Shown in pieces: positions 1 through 6,110 of a DNA stretch of 10,961 nucleotides. Numbering within the stretch: position 1 is the stretch's first letter; each line of letters starts with the position of its first letter. The translations under genes and the position numbers were made by a program. The stretch is from the NCBI GenBank assembly GCA_947311455.1, contig CAMZKY010000135.1:1-10961 (forward strand), read 5' to 3'. The DNA comes from an uncultured Marinosulfonomonas sp. (GTDB lineage: Bacteria > Pseudomonadota > Alphaproteobacteria > Rhodobacterales > Rhodobacteraceae). The notes under the pieces are model-generated. The model was not told where the DNA came from. It ran no database searches and saw only the letters and a list, made by a program, of their open reading frames with translations.

Positions 1-2
1 AG

Positions 3-272
3 CCTGACAATCTGGAATGGGCCGAAGCGGGGATTGTGGAGGAAGACGAACACGCCCTGATCCACCGCGACACCAACGGCGCGGTTTTGTCGGCGGGGGA
101 TACGGTGGTTCTGATCAAGGATCTGAACGTCAAAGGCGCGGGCTTTACTGCCAAACGCGGCACGGCGGTGCGTAATATTTCACTGGTGCCCGATAACGAA
201 GGCCATATCGAGGGTCGTGTGAGCGGGCAACAGATTGTGATCCTGACGGAATTTGTGAAAAAATCAGGATAG
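3..272 (+). CDS. PhnA/YjdM-family protein, 3' part (5' end outside window)
   Basis: The reading frame is open from the first bases of the window to a TAG at 270-272, so only the C-terminal ~89 residues are present. The visible part matches the C-terminal SH3-like domain of the PhnA (YjdM) family: a D-x-N-G-x-x-L turn, then GDTVVLIKDLNVKGAG, the KRGT-x-V-x-N-I-x-LV stretch and the terminal FVKKSG. The N-terminal zinc-ribbon part expected in the family would lie upstream. A GTG at 36 could be mistaken for a start, but the homologous sequence (PDNLEWAEAGIVEEDE) continues before it, so I read this as a partial gene. The family was named after the E. coli phosphonate region, but phnA is not required for phosphonate use and its biochemical role is unclear. 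No phn neighbours are visible. Confidence 0.85.
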   Translation, partial: PDNLEWAEAGIVEEDEHALIHRDTNGAVLSAGDTVVLIKDLNVKGAGFTAKRGTAVRNISLVPDNEGHIEGRVSGQQIVILTEFVKKSG

Positions 273-379
273 CGTGTTTCGGTTTTATAAGGGAAGCAAG
301 ATTTCTAGCGTTGAGTGCCGCGCTGGTGTTTGCTTTTGGTTTTGCGGGGCCGGTGAATGCCAAACCCAAAAGCCGATGA
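269..379 (+). pseudogene. possible remnant of a small exported protein gene (signal-peptide-like)
   Basis: Immediately after the phnA stop, one frame reads a typical signal-peptide pattern: arginines (FIREARF), a hydrophobic core LSAALVFAFGFAGPVNA ending in an AxA-like cleavage site, then KPKSR and a TGA at 377-379. The only start codon in this frame after phnA is a TTG at 311, which would give 22 codons. In the neighbouring frame a GTG at 274 opens MFRFYKG and later reads KPMTCYSAPGL to a TGA. Joining the frames would give a coherent short secreted protein, which suggests a gene broken by small indels. This is inference from composition only. I do not recognise the family, and chance cannot be excluded. 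Confidence 0.3.
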
Positions 380-436
380 CGTGTTATTCGGCACCCGGTC
401 TGTGATCGGTTAACCCTTTTCGGGGGGAATACCTGT

Positions 437-496
437 GTATTGTTTGCCATACGCTTGCCATACGCTTGCCATACGTAAGCCATACGCAAACAATAC
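437..496. repeat. four tandem 11-bp repeats inside an 11-bp perfect inverted repeat
   Basis: Four adjacent 11-bp units of TTGCCATACGC lie at 444-454, 455-465, 466-476 and 477-487. Units 1 and 2 are identical, unit 3 ends in T, and unit 4 begins with AA instead of TT. The block is enclosed by perfectly complementary arms GTATTGTTTGC (437-447) and GCAAACAATAC (486-496), so the whole 60 bp could fold as a hairpin with a 38-base loop. A minor inner stem GCTT/AAGC (464-467/477-480) surrounds a TACGTA palindrome. The 11-bp period is about one helical turn, as in iteron or regulator sites. There is no T-tract, so it does not look like an intrinsic terminator. It lies 67 bp upstream of rluE. Confidence 0.75.
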
Positions 497-532
497 CGTG
501 CAATCCCCCTCCAAATCCCCTATTAACCTGCC

Positions 533-547
533 TTAACAAATCCTTAA
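533..547. promoter_or_regulatory. CtrA-like box (TTAA-N7-TTAA) upstream of rluE
   Basis: TTAACAAATCCTTAA matches the full CtrA consensus TTAA-N7-TTAA, and a third TTAA lies at 523-526, six bases before the box. It ends 16 bp before the rluE ATG, so it would overlap a promoter or the leader. CtrA is the alphaproteobacterial cell-cycle and motility response regulator. Whether it binds here is inference, and short AT-rich motifs can arise by chance. Confidence 0.35.
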
Positions 548-563
548 AACGCGCCCGAAACCC

Positions 564-1115
564 ATGTCGAAACTGATCCTGTTTAACAAACCTTTCAACG
601 TCTTGTCGCAATTCACCGACAAAGGATCGACGACCAGTGCGCGCCAAACCTTGTCAGATTATATAGATATTCCAAAGGTTTACGCCGCAGGCCGGCTTGA
701 TAAAGACAGCGAAGGATTGCTGGTTTTAACCGATAATGGCGCCCTGCAAGCCAAAATCGCCAACCCCCGCCATAAAATGCCCAAAACCTATTGGGTTCAG
801 GTAGAAGGCGAACCGGATGAAAAGGCCCTTGAAATGTTGCGGGCCGGTGTGGTTTTGAAAGACGGAAAAACCCGCCCAGCCAAGGCACAAGCTATTGATA
901 TACCAGATAATTTGTGGCCCCGCATGCCGCCTATCCGCGTGCGAAAATCTGTGCCTGATACGTGGATTTCAATCACCATTTCCGAGGGTAAAAACCGCCA
1001 GATCCGCCGAATGACCGCCGCCATCGGCCACCCCACCCTGCGCCTGATCCGCTATAGCGTTGGCAACTGGACAATCGACGGGATTAACAATGGTGATTGG
1101 GTGTTATCCAGTTGA
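564..1115 (+). CDS. rluE: 23S rRNA pseudouridine synthase, RluE-type
   Basis: A 183-residue protein of the RsuA/RluB/E/F pseudouridine synthase family. It starts with the RluE-like MSKLILFNKPFNVLSQF, and the catalytic motif GRLDKDSEGLLVLT (residues 43-56) contains the expected catalytic Asp46. Later family blocks are KTYWVQV (74-80) and EGKNRQIRRM followed by GHPTLRLIR (141-163). There is no N-terminal S4 domain, which fits RluE rather than RsuA, RluB or RluF. RluE of E. coli isomerises U2457 of 23S rRNA, in the peptidyl-transferase region. The start is set by homology, because no clear Shine-Dalgarno sequence precedes the ATG. It stands alone on this strand, with a CtrA-like box close upstream and a 26-bp palindrome downstream. 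The protein is slightly shorter than the E. coli form, which has a longer N-terminus. Confidence 0.9.
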   Translation: MSKLILFNKPFNVLSQFTDKGSTTSARQTLSDYIDIPKVYAAGRLDKDSEGLLVLTDNGALQAKIANPRHKMPKTYWVQVEGEPDEKALEMLRAGVVLKDGKTRPAKAQAIDIPDNLWPRMPPIRVRKSVPDTWISITISEGKNRQIRRMTAAIGHPTLRLIRYSVGNWTIDGINNGDWVLSS

Positions 1116-1154
1116 TATCACACAATAATACCAGCTAATCACTGTCTGGAAATA

Positions 1155-1180
1155 GAAATACTAAACTAGGTTAGTAGTTC
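1155..1180. promoter_or_regulatory. 26-bp near-palindrome: operator or weak terminator between rluE and nitroreductase gene
   Basis: A dyad centred between 1167 and 1168 pairs 11 of 13 positions. Its core is ACTAAACTAGGTTAGT (1160-1175), flanked by GAA and TTC. It is AT-rich and followed by TTTTAG, so as RNA it could act as a weak intrinsic terminator for rluE. As DNA it resembles an operator for a dimeric repressor (TetR/MarR size), 70 bp before the nitroreductase start. The sequence does not decide between the two. Confidence 0.4.
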
Positions 1181-1238
1181 TTTTAGTCCGCTTTCAACGC
1201 TTGAATTTCAAATAAATCTCCCCACATAAAGCCCAAGC

Positions 1239-1243
1239 AGGAG
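1239..1243 (+). promoter_or_regulatory. ribosome binding site of the nitroreductase gene
   Basis: AGGAG lies six bases before the ATG at 1250 and fixes that start. Confidence 0.7.
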
Positions 1244-1249
1244 CATAAA

Positions 1250-1828
1250 ATGACCAACCCAAATCAAGACGTTCTCACCTTCCTGAAAACCCGCCGTTCA
1301 CGCTCCTATAAATTGCTCACCCTCCCCATACCCGACCGCGATCAACTAAGCCGGATTCTTACCATCGCAGCTCGGACACCGGACCACGGCAAGCTGGAGC
1401 CATGGCGCTTTATTGTTCTTGAAAAACAGTCTCTTACACGTTTGGCAGCGCTTATAGAAACCCGCGCCGCGGCTCTTGAAATCGATCCCGAAAAGGCCAC
1501 CAAAGCCATTGCCGCGTTTGCCAATGCCCATCTGGTTGTCGCCGTGGTATCCACCCCTAAACCGTCGGATAAAGTGCCAGAAATCGAGCAGACCTATTCC
1601 GCAGGCGCCGTCTGCCTTGCACTGCTGAACGCCGCTCTTGCTTCGGGTTGGGGGGCAAACTGGATCAGCGGCTGGCCCAGCCATGATCGCATTTTTCTGC
1701 GCGATGGGTTAACACTGCAAGCCCATGAAAACATTGCCGGATTCATTCATATTGGCACCAGCAAAATTACCCCGCCGGATCGCCCGCGCCCCGATATAAA
1801 CGCCCTAACAACATGGATTTCCACATGA
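1250..1828 (+). CDS. nitroreductase family protein, YdjA-like
   Basis: A 192-residue FMN-dependent nitroreductase-fold protein. The N-terminal RRS (residues 15-17), which binds FMN phosphate in this family, is followed by ARTPDHGKLEPWRFIVLE (41-58), very close to the APDH-x-x-x-x-PW-x-F-x-V-IE block of E. coli YdjA. Further family marks are the central VPEIEQTYSAGA (109-120), GWGANWISG (133-141) and GFIHIGTSKITPPDRPRPD near the C-terminus. Such proteins are cytoplasmic dimers that use NAD(P)H to reduce nitro compounds, quinones or related acceptors. The natural substrate of the YdjA group is not known. The length is normal for this compact subgroup. The stop codon overlaps the start of the EI24-family gene in an ATGA (1825-1828), so the two are probably co-transcribed and translationally coupled. 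No functional link between them is evident. Confidence 0.88.
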   Translation: MTNPNQDVLTFLKTRRSRSYKLLTLPIPDRDQLSRILTIAARTPDHGKLEPWRFIVLEKQSLTRLAALIETRAAALEIDPEKATKAIAAFANAHLVVAVVSTPKPSDKVPEIEQTYSAGAVCLALLNAALASGWGANWISGWPSHDRIFLRDGLTLQAHENIAGFIHIGTSKITPPDRPRPDINALTTWIST

Positions 1829-2544
1829 ATCATTTTGATAAAATTCCGCCCGCGATGATCAAAGCGGTGCAGCAACTGACCGATCCGAAATTCATCACCG
1901 TAATCCTGAAATCCGTTGGGTTGATGTTGCTGATTACCGGCCCGTTTTTCCTGATCTTTGTTGGAATCGCCTCATTTTTGCAATGGATTATGCCAGAAGC
2001 AATCAACCTGCCGATGCTGGGAGAAGTCGGGTTTTTAGGCATATATACCAAAGGCTTGGCCTCGAAAACCTCGTGGATATTCTGGACATATATCATGGCC
2101 CCAATCGCGCTAACGATTGTTAGCTTTTTCCTTGATACCATCGCCGACGCGGTGGAAAAACGCCACTACCCAAACCTGCCCACTGCCAAACGCATGAACG
2201 GCGCACAGGTCATGGGGTATTCGATCCGGTTCTTGGGGTTAACCGCCCTGATCAGTATCGCTGCCCTGATTGCATCCCTGTTTGTCGGTATGCTTGGCCC
2301 GATCGTATTTATCGGGGCAAATGGATACCTGATGGCGCGCGAATATCTAGGCACCGTTGCCATCCGCCGGATGCCGTTAAAAGACGCCAACAAATTCACC
2401 AACCGCTATCTATTCACTTTTTGGGCCTTAGGCGCTGGGCTGGCCGTTTTGTTGAATATACCGTTCCTGAATCTGATTGTTCCCGTGGTTGGCGTTGCCG
2501 CCTTTACCCACCTGTTCCACCAGCTATCGGAACCGCGCGAATAG
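1825..2544 (+). CDS. EI24/CysZ-like integral membrane protein
   Basis: A 239-residue inner-membrane protein of the EI24 superfamily, which includes the sulfate permease CysZ. Hydrophobic segments lie at about residues 28-55, 84-104, 134-165 and 196-230. The longer ones may cross twice or sit as half-membrane helices, as in CysZ. The family signature ANGYLMAREY (165-174) and the alphaproteobacterial VEKRHYPNLP stretch (110-119) are both present. I chose the ATG at 1825, which overlaps the preceding TGA in an ATGA, over the ATG at 1813, which would lie deeper in the nitroreductase gene. Neither has its own strong Shine-Dalgarno, so coupled translation is likely. Substrate unknown: no sulfur-assimilation genes are nearby, so a sulfate role should not be assumed. 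The last 41 bp overlap the opposing DUF1467 frame. Confidence 0.82.
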   Translation: MNHFDKIPPAMIKAVQQLTDPKFITVILKSVGLMLLITGPFFLIFVGIASFLQWIMPEAINLPMLGEVGFLGIYTKGLASKTSWIFWTYIMAPIALTIVSFFLDTIADAVEKRHYPNLPTAKRMNGAQVMGYSIRFLGLTALISIAALIASLFVGMLGPIVFIGANGYLMAREYLGTVAIRRMPLKDANKFTNRYLFTFWALGAGLAVLLNIPFLNLIVPVVGVAAFTHLFHQLSEPRE

Positions 2545-2800
2545 TTTTAAACATCTCGAACTCATCCAGAGAAATCACTCCGCTTAAGATAATCGCCACC
2601 AGCACAATCCAGACAGGAATAGTGATTGCCGTTACGATCAAGGCACGCTTTTTGATCTGCGGGTTTTCGGGGGCCTAGCGCGGCGTGCCGGGCACAATAT
2701 CGCCTGCTTCTGCTTGTGTTTTCAAACGGATAGGTAAAATCAAAAATAACGTGGCAAACCAGATTACCGCGAACAAAACCATTGCTGATGTAATCGCCAT
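2504..2800 (-). pseudogene. DUF1467 family membrane protein, interrupted by an in-frame amber codon
   Basis: The minus-strand frame from the ATG at 2800-2798 reads a two-helix membrane protein of the DUF1467 type: MAITSAMVLFAVIWFATLF (helix 1), then RLKTQAEAGDIVPGTPR. Next comes a TAG at 2677-2675 (codon 42), and the same frame continues with APENPQIKKRALIV and a second hydrophobic helix (WIVLVAIILSGVI) to a TAA at 2506-2504. Relatives have a serine- or alanine-like residue in the GTP-x-x-AP linker, so TCG to TAG is a likely single-base change. GGAGG nine bases before the ATG is a good ribosome site. The gene starts one base after the epimerase stop, an arrangement seen in other Rhodobacterales. 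Function unknown. It may be a recent nonsense mutation, a sequencing error or a suppressed stop. Everything except this codon looks intact. Confidence 0.8.
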
Positions 2801-2801
2801 C

Positions 2802-3206
2802 TTACACTTCCTCCAGTTCAATCAGGGTGCCGTTAAAATCCTTGGGATGCAAGAATAGCACGGGTTTCTTATGGGCGCCGATCTTTGGCTCCCCGTTCCC
2901 CAAAACCCGCGCACCACTGGCCACCAGATGATCACGCGCGGCAATAATATCATCCACTTCGTAACACATATGATGAATGCCGCCGGACGGGTTTTTATCC
3001 AAAAATCCCTGTATCGGGCTGTTTTCGCCTAGAGGATATAACAATTCTATTTTGGTGTTGGGCAGCGCGATAAACACCACCGTTACCCCATGATCCGGCT
3101 CGTCTTGCGGCGCACCAACATCTGCGCCAAGCGTATCACGGTACAGGGCAATCGCGGCTTCCAGATCGGGCACGGCAATCGCAACATGGTTCAAACGTCC
3201 AATCAT
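2802..3206 (-). CDS. mce: methylmalonyl-CoA epimerase
   Basis: A 134-residue vicinal-oxygen-chelate protein with two betaalphabetabetabeta modules. It opens with MIGRLNHVAIAVPDLEAAI, giving metal ligand His7. The second module begins with GGIHHMCYEVDD (75-86, His78/79), and the last strand is GTLIELEE (127-133) with Glu130. The PHPKDFNGTLIE-like end (LHPKDFNG, 119-126) is diagnostic for this epimerase within the VOC superfamily. It interconverts (2R)- and (2S)-methylmalonyl-CoA between propionyl-CoA carboxylase and methylmalonyl-CoA mutase, in the cytoplasm. Length is typical. The start is supported by AAGGAAA a few bases upstream. It is the first gene of a two-gene unit with DUF1467 and is divergent from the response-regulator gene. 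No other propionate-pathway gene is in the window. Confidence 0.92.
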   Translation of the reverse strand: MIGRLNHVAIAVPDLEAAIALYRDTLGADVGAPQDEPDHGVTVVFIALPNTKIELLYPLGENSPIQGFLDKNPSGGIHHMCYEVDDIIAARDHLVASGARVLGNGEPKIGAHKKPVLFLHPKDFNGTLIELEEV

Positions 3207-3303
3207 CGGGTTTCCTTTTCGTTGTTCATCGTGGTTATGCCCAGCATTCAGGTGCCGCGCAAGCGCCAGATCACTGCGGCCCGCAACAAAACTGCCCGTG
3301 CTG

Positions 3304-3318
3304 TTAACCCTCCCTTAG
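3304..3318. promoter_or_regulatory. imperfect CtrA-like site before the response-regulator gene
   Basis: TTAACCCTCCCTTAG fits TTAA-N7-TTAA with one mismatch in the last base. It lies 45 bp before the response-regulator start, within the 156-bp divergent gap that also serves the epimerase gene. Binding is speculative. Confidence 0.2.
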
Positions 3319-3362
3319 CCATTTTTCTGCTTAATCAGAATCAAATGCTGCTGGAGGTAGAA

Positions 3363-4079
3363 ATGAATGATTTAGAAACAATGCTGATGAACCGCACACC
3401 CACGGCTAATCGCCCTCTATTGGGGCTGACGGTGCTGGTGGTTGAAGATAGTCTTTTTGCCTGCGAGGCTATTCGCCTGATGTGCTTGCGATCCGGGGCC
3501 CGCATTCGCCGCGCCGATTGCCTGGCCTCGGCGCGCAATCATTTGCGTGTGTATCGCCCCAATGTGGTGATTGTTGATATGGGGCTGCCTGACGGGTCTG
3601 GTGCCGATTTGATCCGCGAGCTGGCCACCAATGCGATAGGGCAGGAAGCGATCATTGGCATTTCAGGTGATGAATCAGAGCATCAAGCCGCGATCGAGGC
3701 TGGTGCTCATGATTTTGTTTTAAAACCCTTCGATAGCCTTGCCGCATTTCAGCAGATCATCCTGTCGCATTTACCCGCCGATGCCCAACCCGCTGGATTA
3801 CGCGCGGTGTCGAATGATCAGGTCAAACCCGATATGCTGGCTTTTCAGGACGACGTGGCCCATGTGATTGATGTGTTGAACCAAAATCCAGATGGTAAAG
3901 ATCTGGATTACATCGCGCAATTTACCACGGGGGTTGCCAAAATTGCCCACGATAAAACGCTTGAAAAAGCGGCAAAATCACTTGCCAAAGATCGTGCGGC
4001 AGGGCGCGCGGGCGCTGCGGGGGCAAAACTATTATCCGAAATTTTACACGATCGCTTATCTGCACGCGCCATCGTTTAA
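3363..4079 (+). CDS. response regulator with an unassigned helical C-terminal region
   Basis: A 238-residue protein. Residues 20-138 form a CheY-like receiver: the acidic pair Glu28-Asp29 in VLVVEDS, phospho-acceptor Asp72 in VVIVDMGLPDGSG, Ser101 in place of the usual Thr in IGISGDES, and Lys121 in FVLKPFD. It is therefore expected to accept a phosphoryl group from a histidine kinase or phosphotransferase. The remaining ~95 residues hold no HTH, GGDEF, EAL or other output domain I recognise. They look helical, with an Ala/Lys-rich part (EKAAKSLAKDRAAGRAGAAG) near the end. GGAGG at 3353-3357, five bases before the ATG, fixes the start, although the frame stays open further upstream to 3090. 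No kinase gene is nearby, so it is an orphan here. It may act by protein-protein contact. Confidence 0.82.
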   Translation: MNDLETMLMNRTPTANRPLLGLTVLVVEDSLFACEAIRLMCLRSGARIRRADCLASARNHLRVYRPNVVIVDMGLPDGSGADLIRELATNAIGQEAIIGISGDESEHQAAIEAGAHDFVLKPFDSLAAFQQIILSHLPADAQPAGLRAVSNDQVKPDMLAFQDDVAHVIDVLNQNPDGKDLDYIAQFTTGVAKIAHDKTLEKAAKSLAKDRAAGRAGAAGAKLLSEILHDRLSARAIV

Positions 4080-4104
4080 AGAAAGCCATTTATAGGTCTA
4101 CGCC

Positions 4105-4821
4105 CTAGTCCGAAAGACCAGGGTCTTTGGACACCCGCACCAAACGGGTCAAATCTGCAAGGCTTTCAATTTGCTGGCCGTTTTCATCAAAGTTTTGCGG
4201 CAACAGCCACGTATGATAGGCCGACTTCAGCGCGGGCCATTCGCTGTCGATGACGGCAAACCATGCGGTGTCGCGGTTACGATTTTTGATCACCATGTGC
4301 TGGCGAAAAATACCCTCATAGCTAAACCCAAATCGCTGCGCCGCGCGGCGTGATCCTGTGTTTCGGGCATCGCACTTCCATTCATAGCGGCGATATCCGG
4401 CGTCGAACGCCCATTTCATCATCAAAAACATCGCTTCAGTTGCGGCACGGGTTTTTTGCAGGGCAGGGGAATAACAGATACTTCCCACCTCGATCACCCC
4501 CGCTGTGGGCTTGATTCGCATATAGCTGGCAACGCCTTCGAAATGACCCGTTTCAAGGTTTTTAATCGCATAGAAAACCGGATCGGGTTTGTTTTCAACC
4601 TCGCGCACCCAGCGATGATATCCGGCTGCCGATGCAAACGGACCAACCGCCATATAATCCCAAATACTGTCATCAACAGAATTAAATCGGTGGATTTCGC
4701 CCGCGTGTTTATCGGCGCTTAACAGTTCAAGCTGCGCATATTGCCCCGTTAGAACCGGCGCGTTCGGGCGTGGTGGCACCTGCCAGTTGTTCAGCTTGTT
4801 TCCCAATGTATCGTTTTCCAT
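4105..4821 (-). CDS. GNAT family N-acetyltransferase, RimJ/RimL-like
   Basis: A 238-residue GNAT protein. The fold elements run in order: an N-terminal strand with GQYAQLELL (26-34), the FYAIKNLETGHFEGVASYM strands (83-101), the IEVGSICYSPALQ strand (110-122) leading into the acetyl-CoA pyrophosphate loop QKTRAATEA (122-130), and the C-terminal DARNTGSRRAAQRFGFSYEG helix-strand (151-170). This layout is that of the RimJ/RimL-type group, whose members acetylate ribosomal protein N-termini or other small amine substrates. The actual substrate cannot be read from sequence. The ATG is preceded by GGGGAAAG. It lies 48 bp behind the DUF1501 gene on the same strand and may be the last gene of that operon. 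It is convergent with the response-regulator gene, with only 25 bp between the two stops. Confidence 0.85.
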   Translation of the reverse strand: MENDTLGNKLNNWQVPPRPNAPVLTGQYAQLELLSADKHAGEIHRFNSVDDSIWDYMAVGPFASAAGYHRWVREVENKPDPVFYAIKNLETGHFEGVASYMRIKPTAGVIEVGSICYSPALQKTRAATEAMFLMMKWAFDAGYRRYEWKCDARNTGSRRAAQRFGFSYEGIFRQHMVIKNRNRDTAWFAVIDSEWPALKSAYHTWLLPQNFDENGQQIESLADLTRLVRVSKDPGLSD

Positions 4822-4869
4822 GATCTTTCCCCGGTTTTCAGGATCAAGATGTGCACAGCCTGTTTGGGT

Positions 4870-6102
4870 TTACAAGATAATTTCCGGCGTTGTGCCAATC
4901 TCCAGATTTGGAAAAACGGTTTGCTCCAGAACGGATTTGTCCACCCCAAACAGCCCCTGCATCGCGCGTGCCGCATAGGCACGCACATCGCCCGTCGGCA
5001 TCAAATCGCGATCCTGAAACAAATCACCTTCGCCCAACCCGGGCCATTTTCCATACACTTGCCCGCCTTTTAGCGCCCCCCCCGCCATCACCATCGCCCC
5101 CCCGGTGCCATGATCGGTGCCTTGGGTGCCGTTTTCGCGCACTGTGCGGCCAAATTCGGTCATTGCCAGAACTGTGGTTTTACCCCAGATATCCCCCAGA
5201 TCACGCTCTAAAATCAGGATCGTATCGGCCAGTTGCCCCAACGCCCGTGTCAAAGCGCGTCTCTGGCCGCCGTGGGTATCCCAACCATTGATCGAAAACG
5301 TTGCCACACGGGTTTCAGCGCGCAAACGATTGGCGGCAAATTCGGCCACCCGTTTATGGCCGCCGCCCTTAAGTGATGCTATCATCTGCGTCTGCATCAT
5401 TTTGGAATCACCGGTTTCTCCGTCGTCTAGCATGGCCGCTGGATTAAGCGCTTGGGCTAGCATGATTGCTTCGTCCAGTGATCCCCCGAAAAGAGGATCA
5501 TCATGGTAAACCAGCTCCAGCATCCGGCGGGCTTGCAACGTTAGATTTAGATGCGTATCGGGCGACCAGTTGGAAACAGGGGCCGCGCCTGTGGTGATCA
5601 ACATTTCCTCTTGGCCAATGGCAAAGGCGGTTTGGGCCTCAACCCCCGTCATGGTTTGCAGCATCCGGTTCAGCCAGCCATCACGCTGCGCCCCGATTGG
5701 CGCATTCATACCCGTGCCCGCCTCAAGCAAATCCTGCCCGTCAAAATGGCTACGTTTATTGCGATAAGGGGTGGAAACTGCATGGGCAAAGCCAAGCTGA
5801 CCTTTGCGCCACAAGGGGATCAGGCTGGCCAGCCCTTTGTGCATGGAAAAATATCCGTCCAGATCAAAGGCGCCGCCCGCGTCGCCAAATTTCAGGCTTT
5901 TGCGCAGGCTTGAAAACGCCCTATCCCCATAAGGCTGCACCACATCCAGCCCGTCCATCGCCCCGCGCAGGATAATCACCACCAGCCGATTATCCGACGG
6001 GATTGACGCGAAACTCATTGGTGTGATCAACGGGCTGGCGGCAAGCGAACACCCTGCCAGCCCCGCGCGCATTAAAAATTTCCGTCTTGAAGCCCGTTCC
6101 AT
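4870..6102 (-). CDS. DUF1501 family protein with twin-arginine signal
   Basis: A 410-residue protein of the DUF1501 family. The N-terminus ERASRRKFLMRAGLAG carries a clear twin-arginine motif (SRRKFL, 5-10) followed by a mildly hydrophobic stretch to about residue 33, so export in folded form to the periplasm is likely. Conserved family blocks are ILRGAMDGLDVVQPYGD (44-60), SHFDGQDLLEAG (118-129), NGWDTHGGQ (272-280) and MTEFGRTVRENGTQGTDHG (314-332). Family members are distantly related to the alkaline-phosphatase/sulfatase fold, but no reaction is established. AGGGGG, five bases before the ATG, overlaps the stop of the DUF1800 gene, and the genes are only 8 bp apart, so they are co-transcribed. 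The pairing with DUF1800 is widespread and implies a joint role. Length and motifs look intact. Confidence 0.9.
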   Translation of the reverse strand: MERASRRKFLMRAGLAGCSLAASPLITPMSFASIPSDNRLVVIILRGAMDGLDVVQPYGDRAFSSLRKSLKFGDAGGAFDLDGYFSMHKGLASLIPLWRKGQLGFAHAVSTPYRNKRSHFDGQDLLEAGTGMNAPIGAQRDGWLNRMLQTMTGVEAQTAFAIGQEEMLITTGAAPVSNWSPDTHLNLTLQARRMLELVYHDDPLFGGSLDEAIMLAQALNPAAMLDDGETGDSKMMQTQMIASLKGGGHKRVAEFAANRLRAETRVATFSINGWDTHGGQRRALTRALGQLADTILILERDLGDIWGKTTVLAMTEFGRTVRENGTQGTDHGTGGAMVMAGGALKGGQVYGKWPGLGEGDLFQDRDLMPTGDVRAYAARAMQGLFGVDKSVLEQTVFPNLEIGTTPEIIL

Positions 6103-6110
6103 ATTGCCCC

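Noticed and set aside
1201..1230. TTGAAT-N18-CATAAA as a promoter for the nitroreductase gene
   Set aside because: It would start transcription almost at the ribosome site, and both boxes are weak.
1813..1824. Earlier ATG for the EI24 gene
   Set aside because: It gives only four extra residues inside the nitroreductase end. The ATGA overlap at 1825 is the classic coupled arrangement.
3090..3362. Upstream open frame that would extend the response regulator by 91 residues
   Set aside because: It overlaps the opposing epimerase gene and has no ribosome site at its possible starts. GGAGG sits correctly before the ATG at 3363, and the extension is not receiver-like.
4110..4130. Hairpin AAAGACC-AG-GGTCTTT near the convergent gene ends, considered as a terminator
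   Set aside because: The loop is only two bases, no T-run follows on either strand, and it lies within the end of the GNAT coding sequence.
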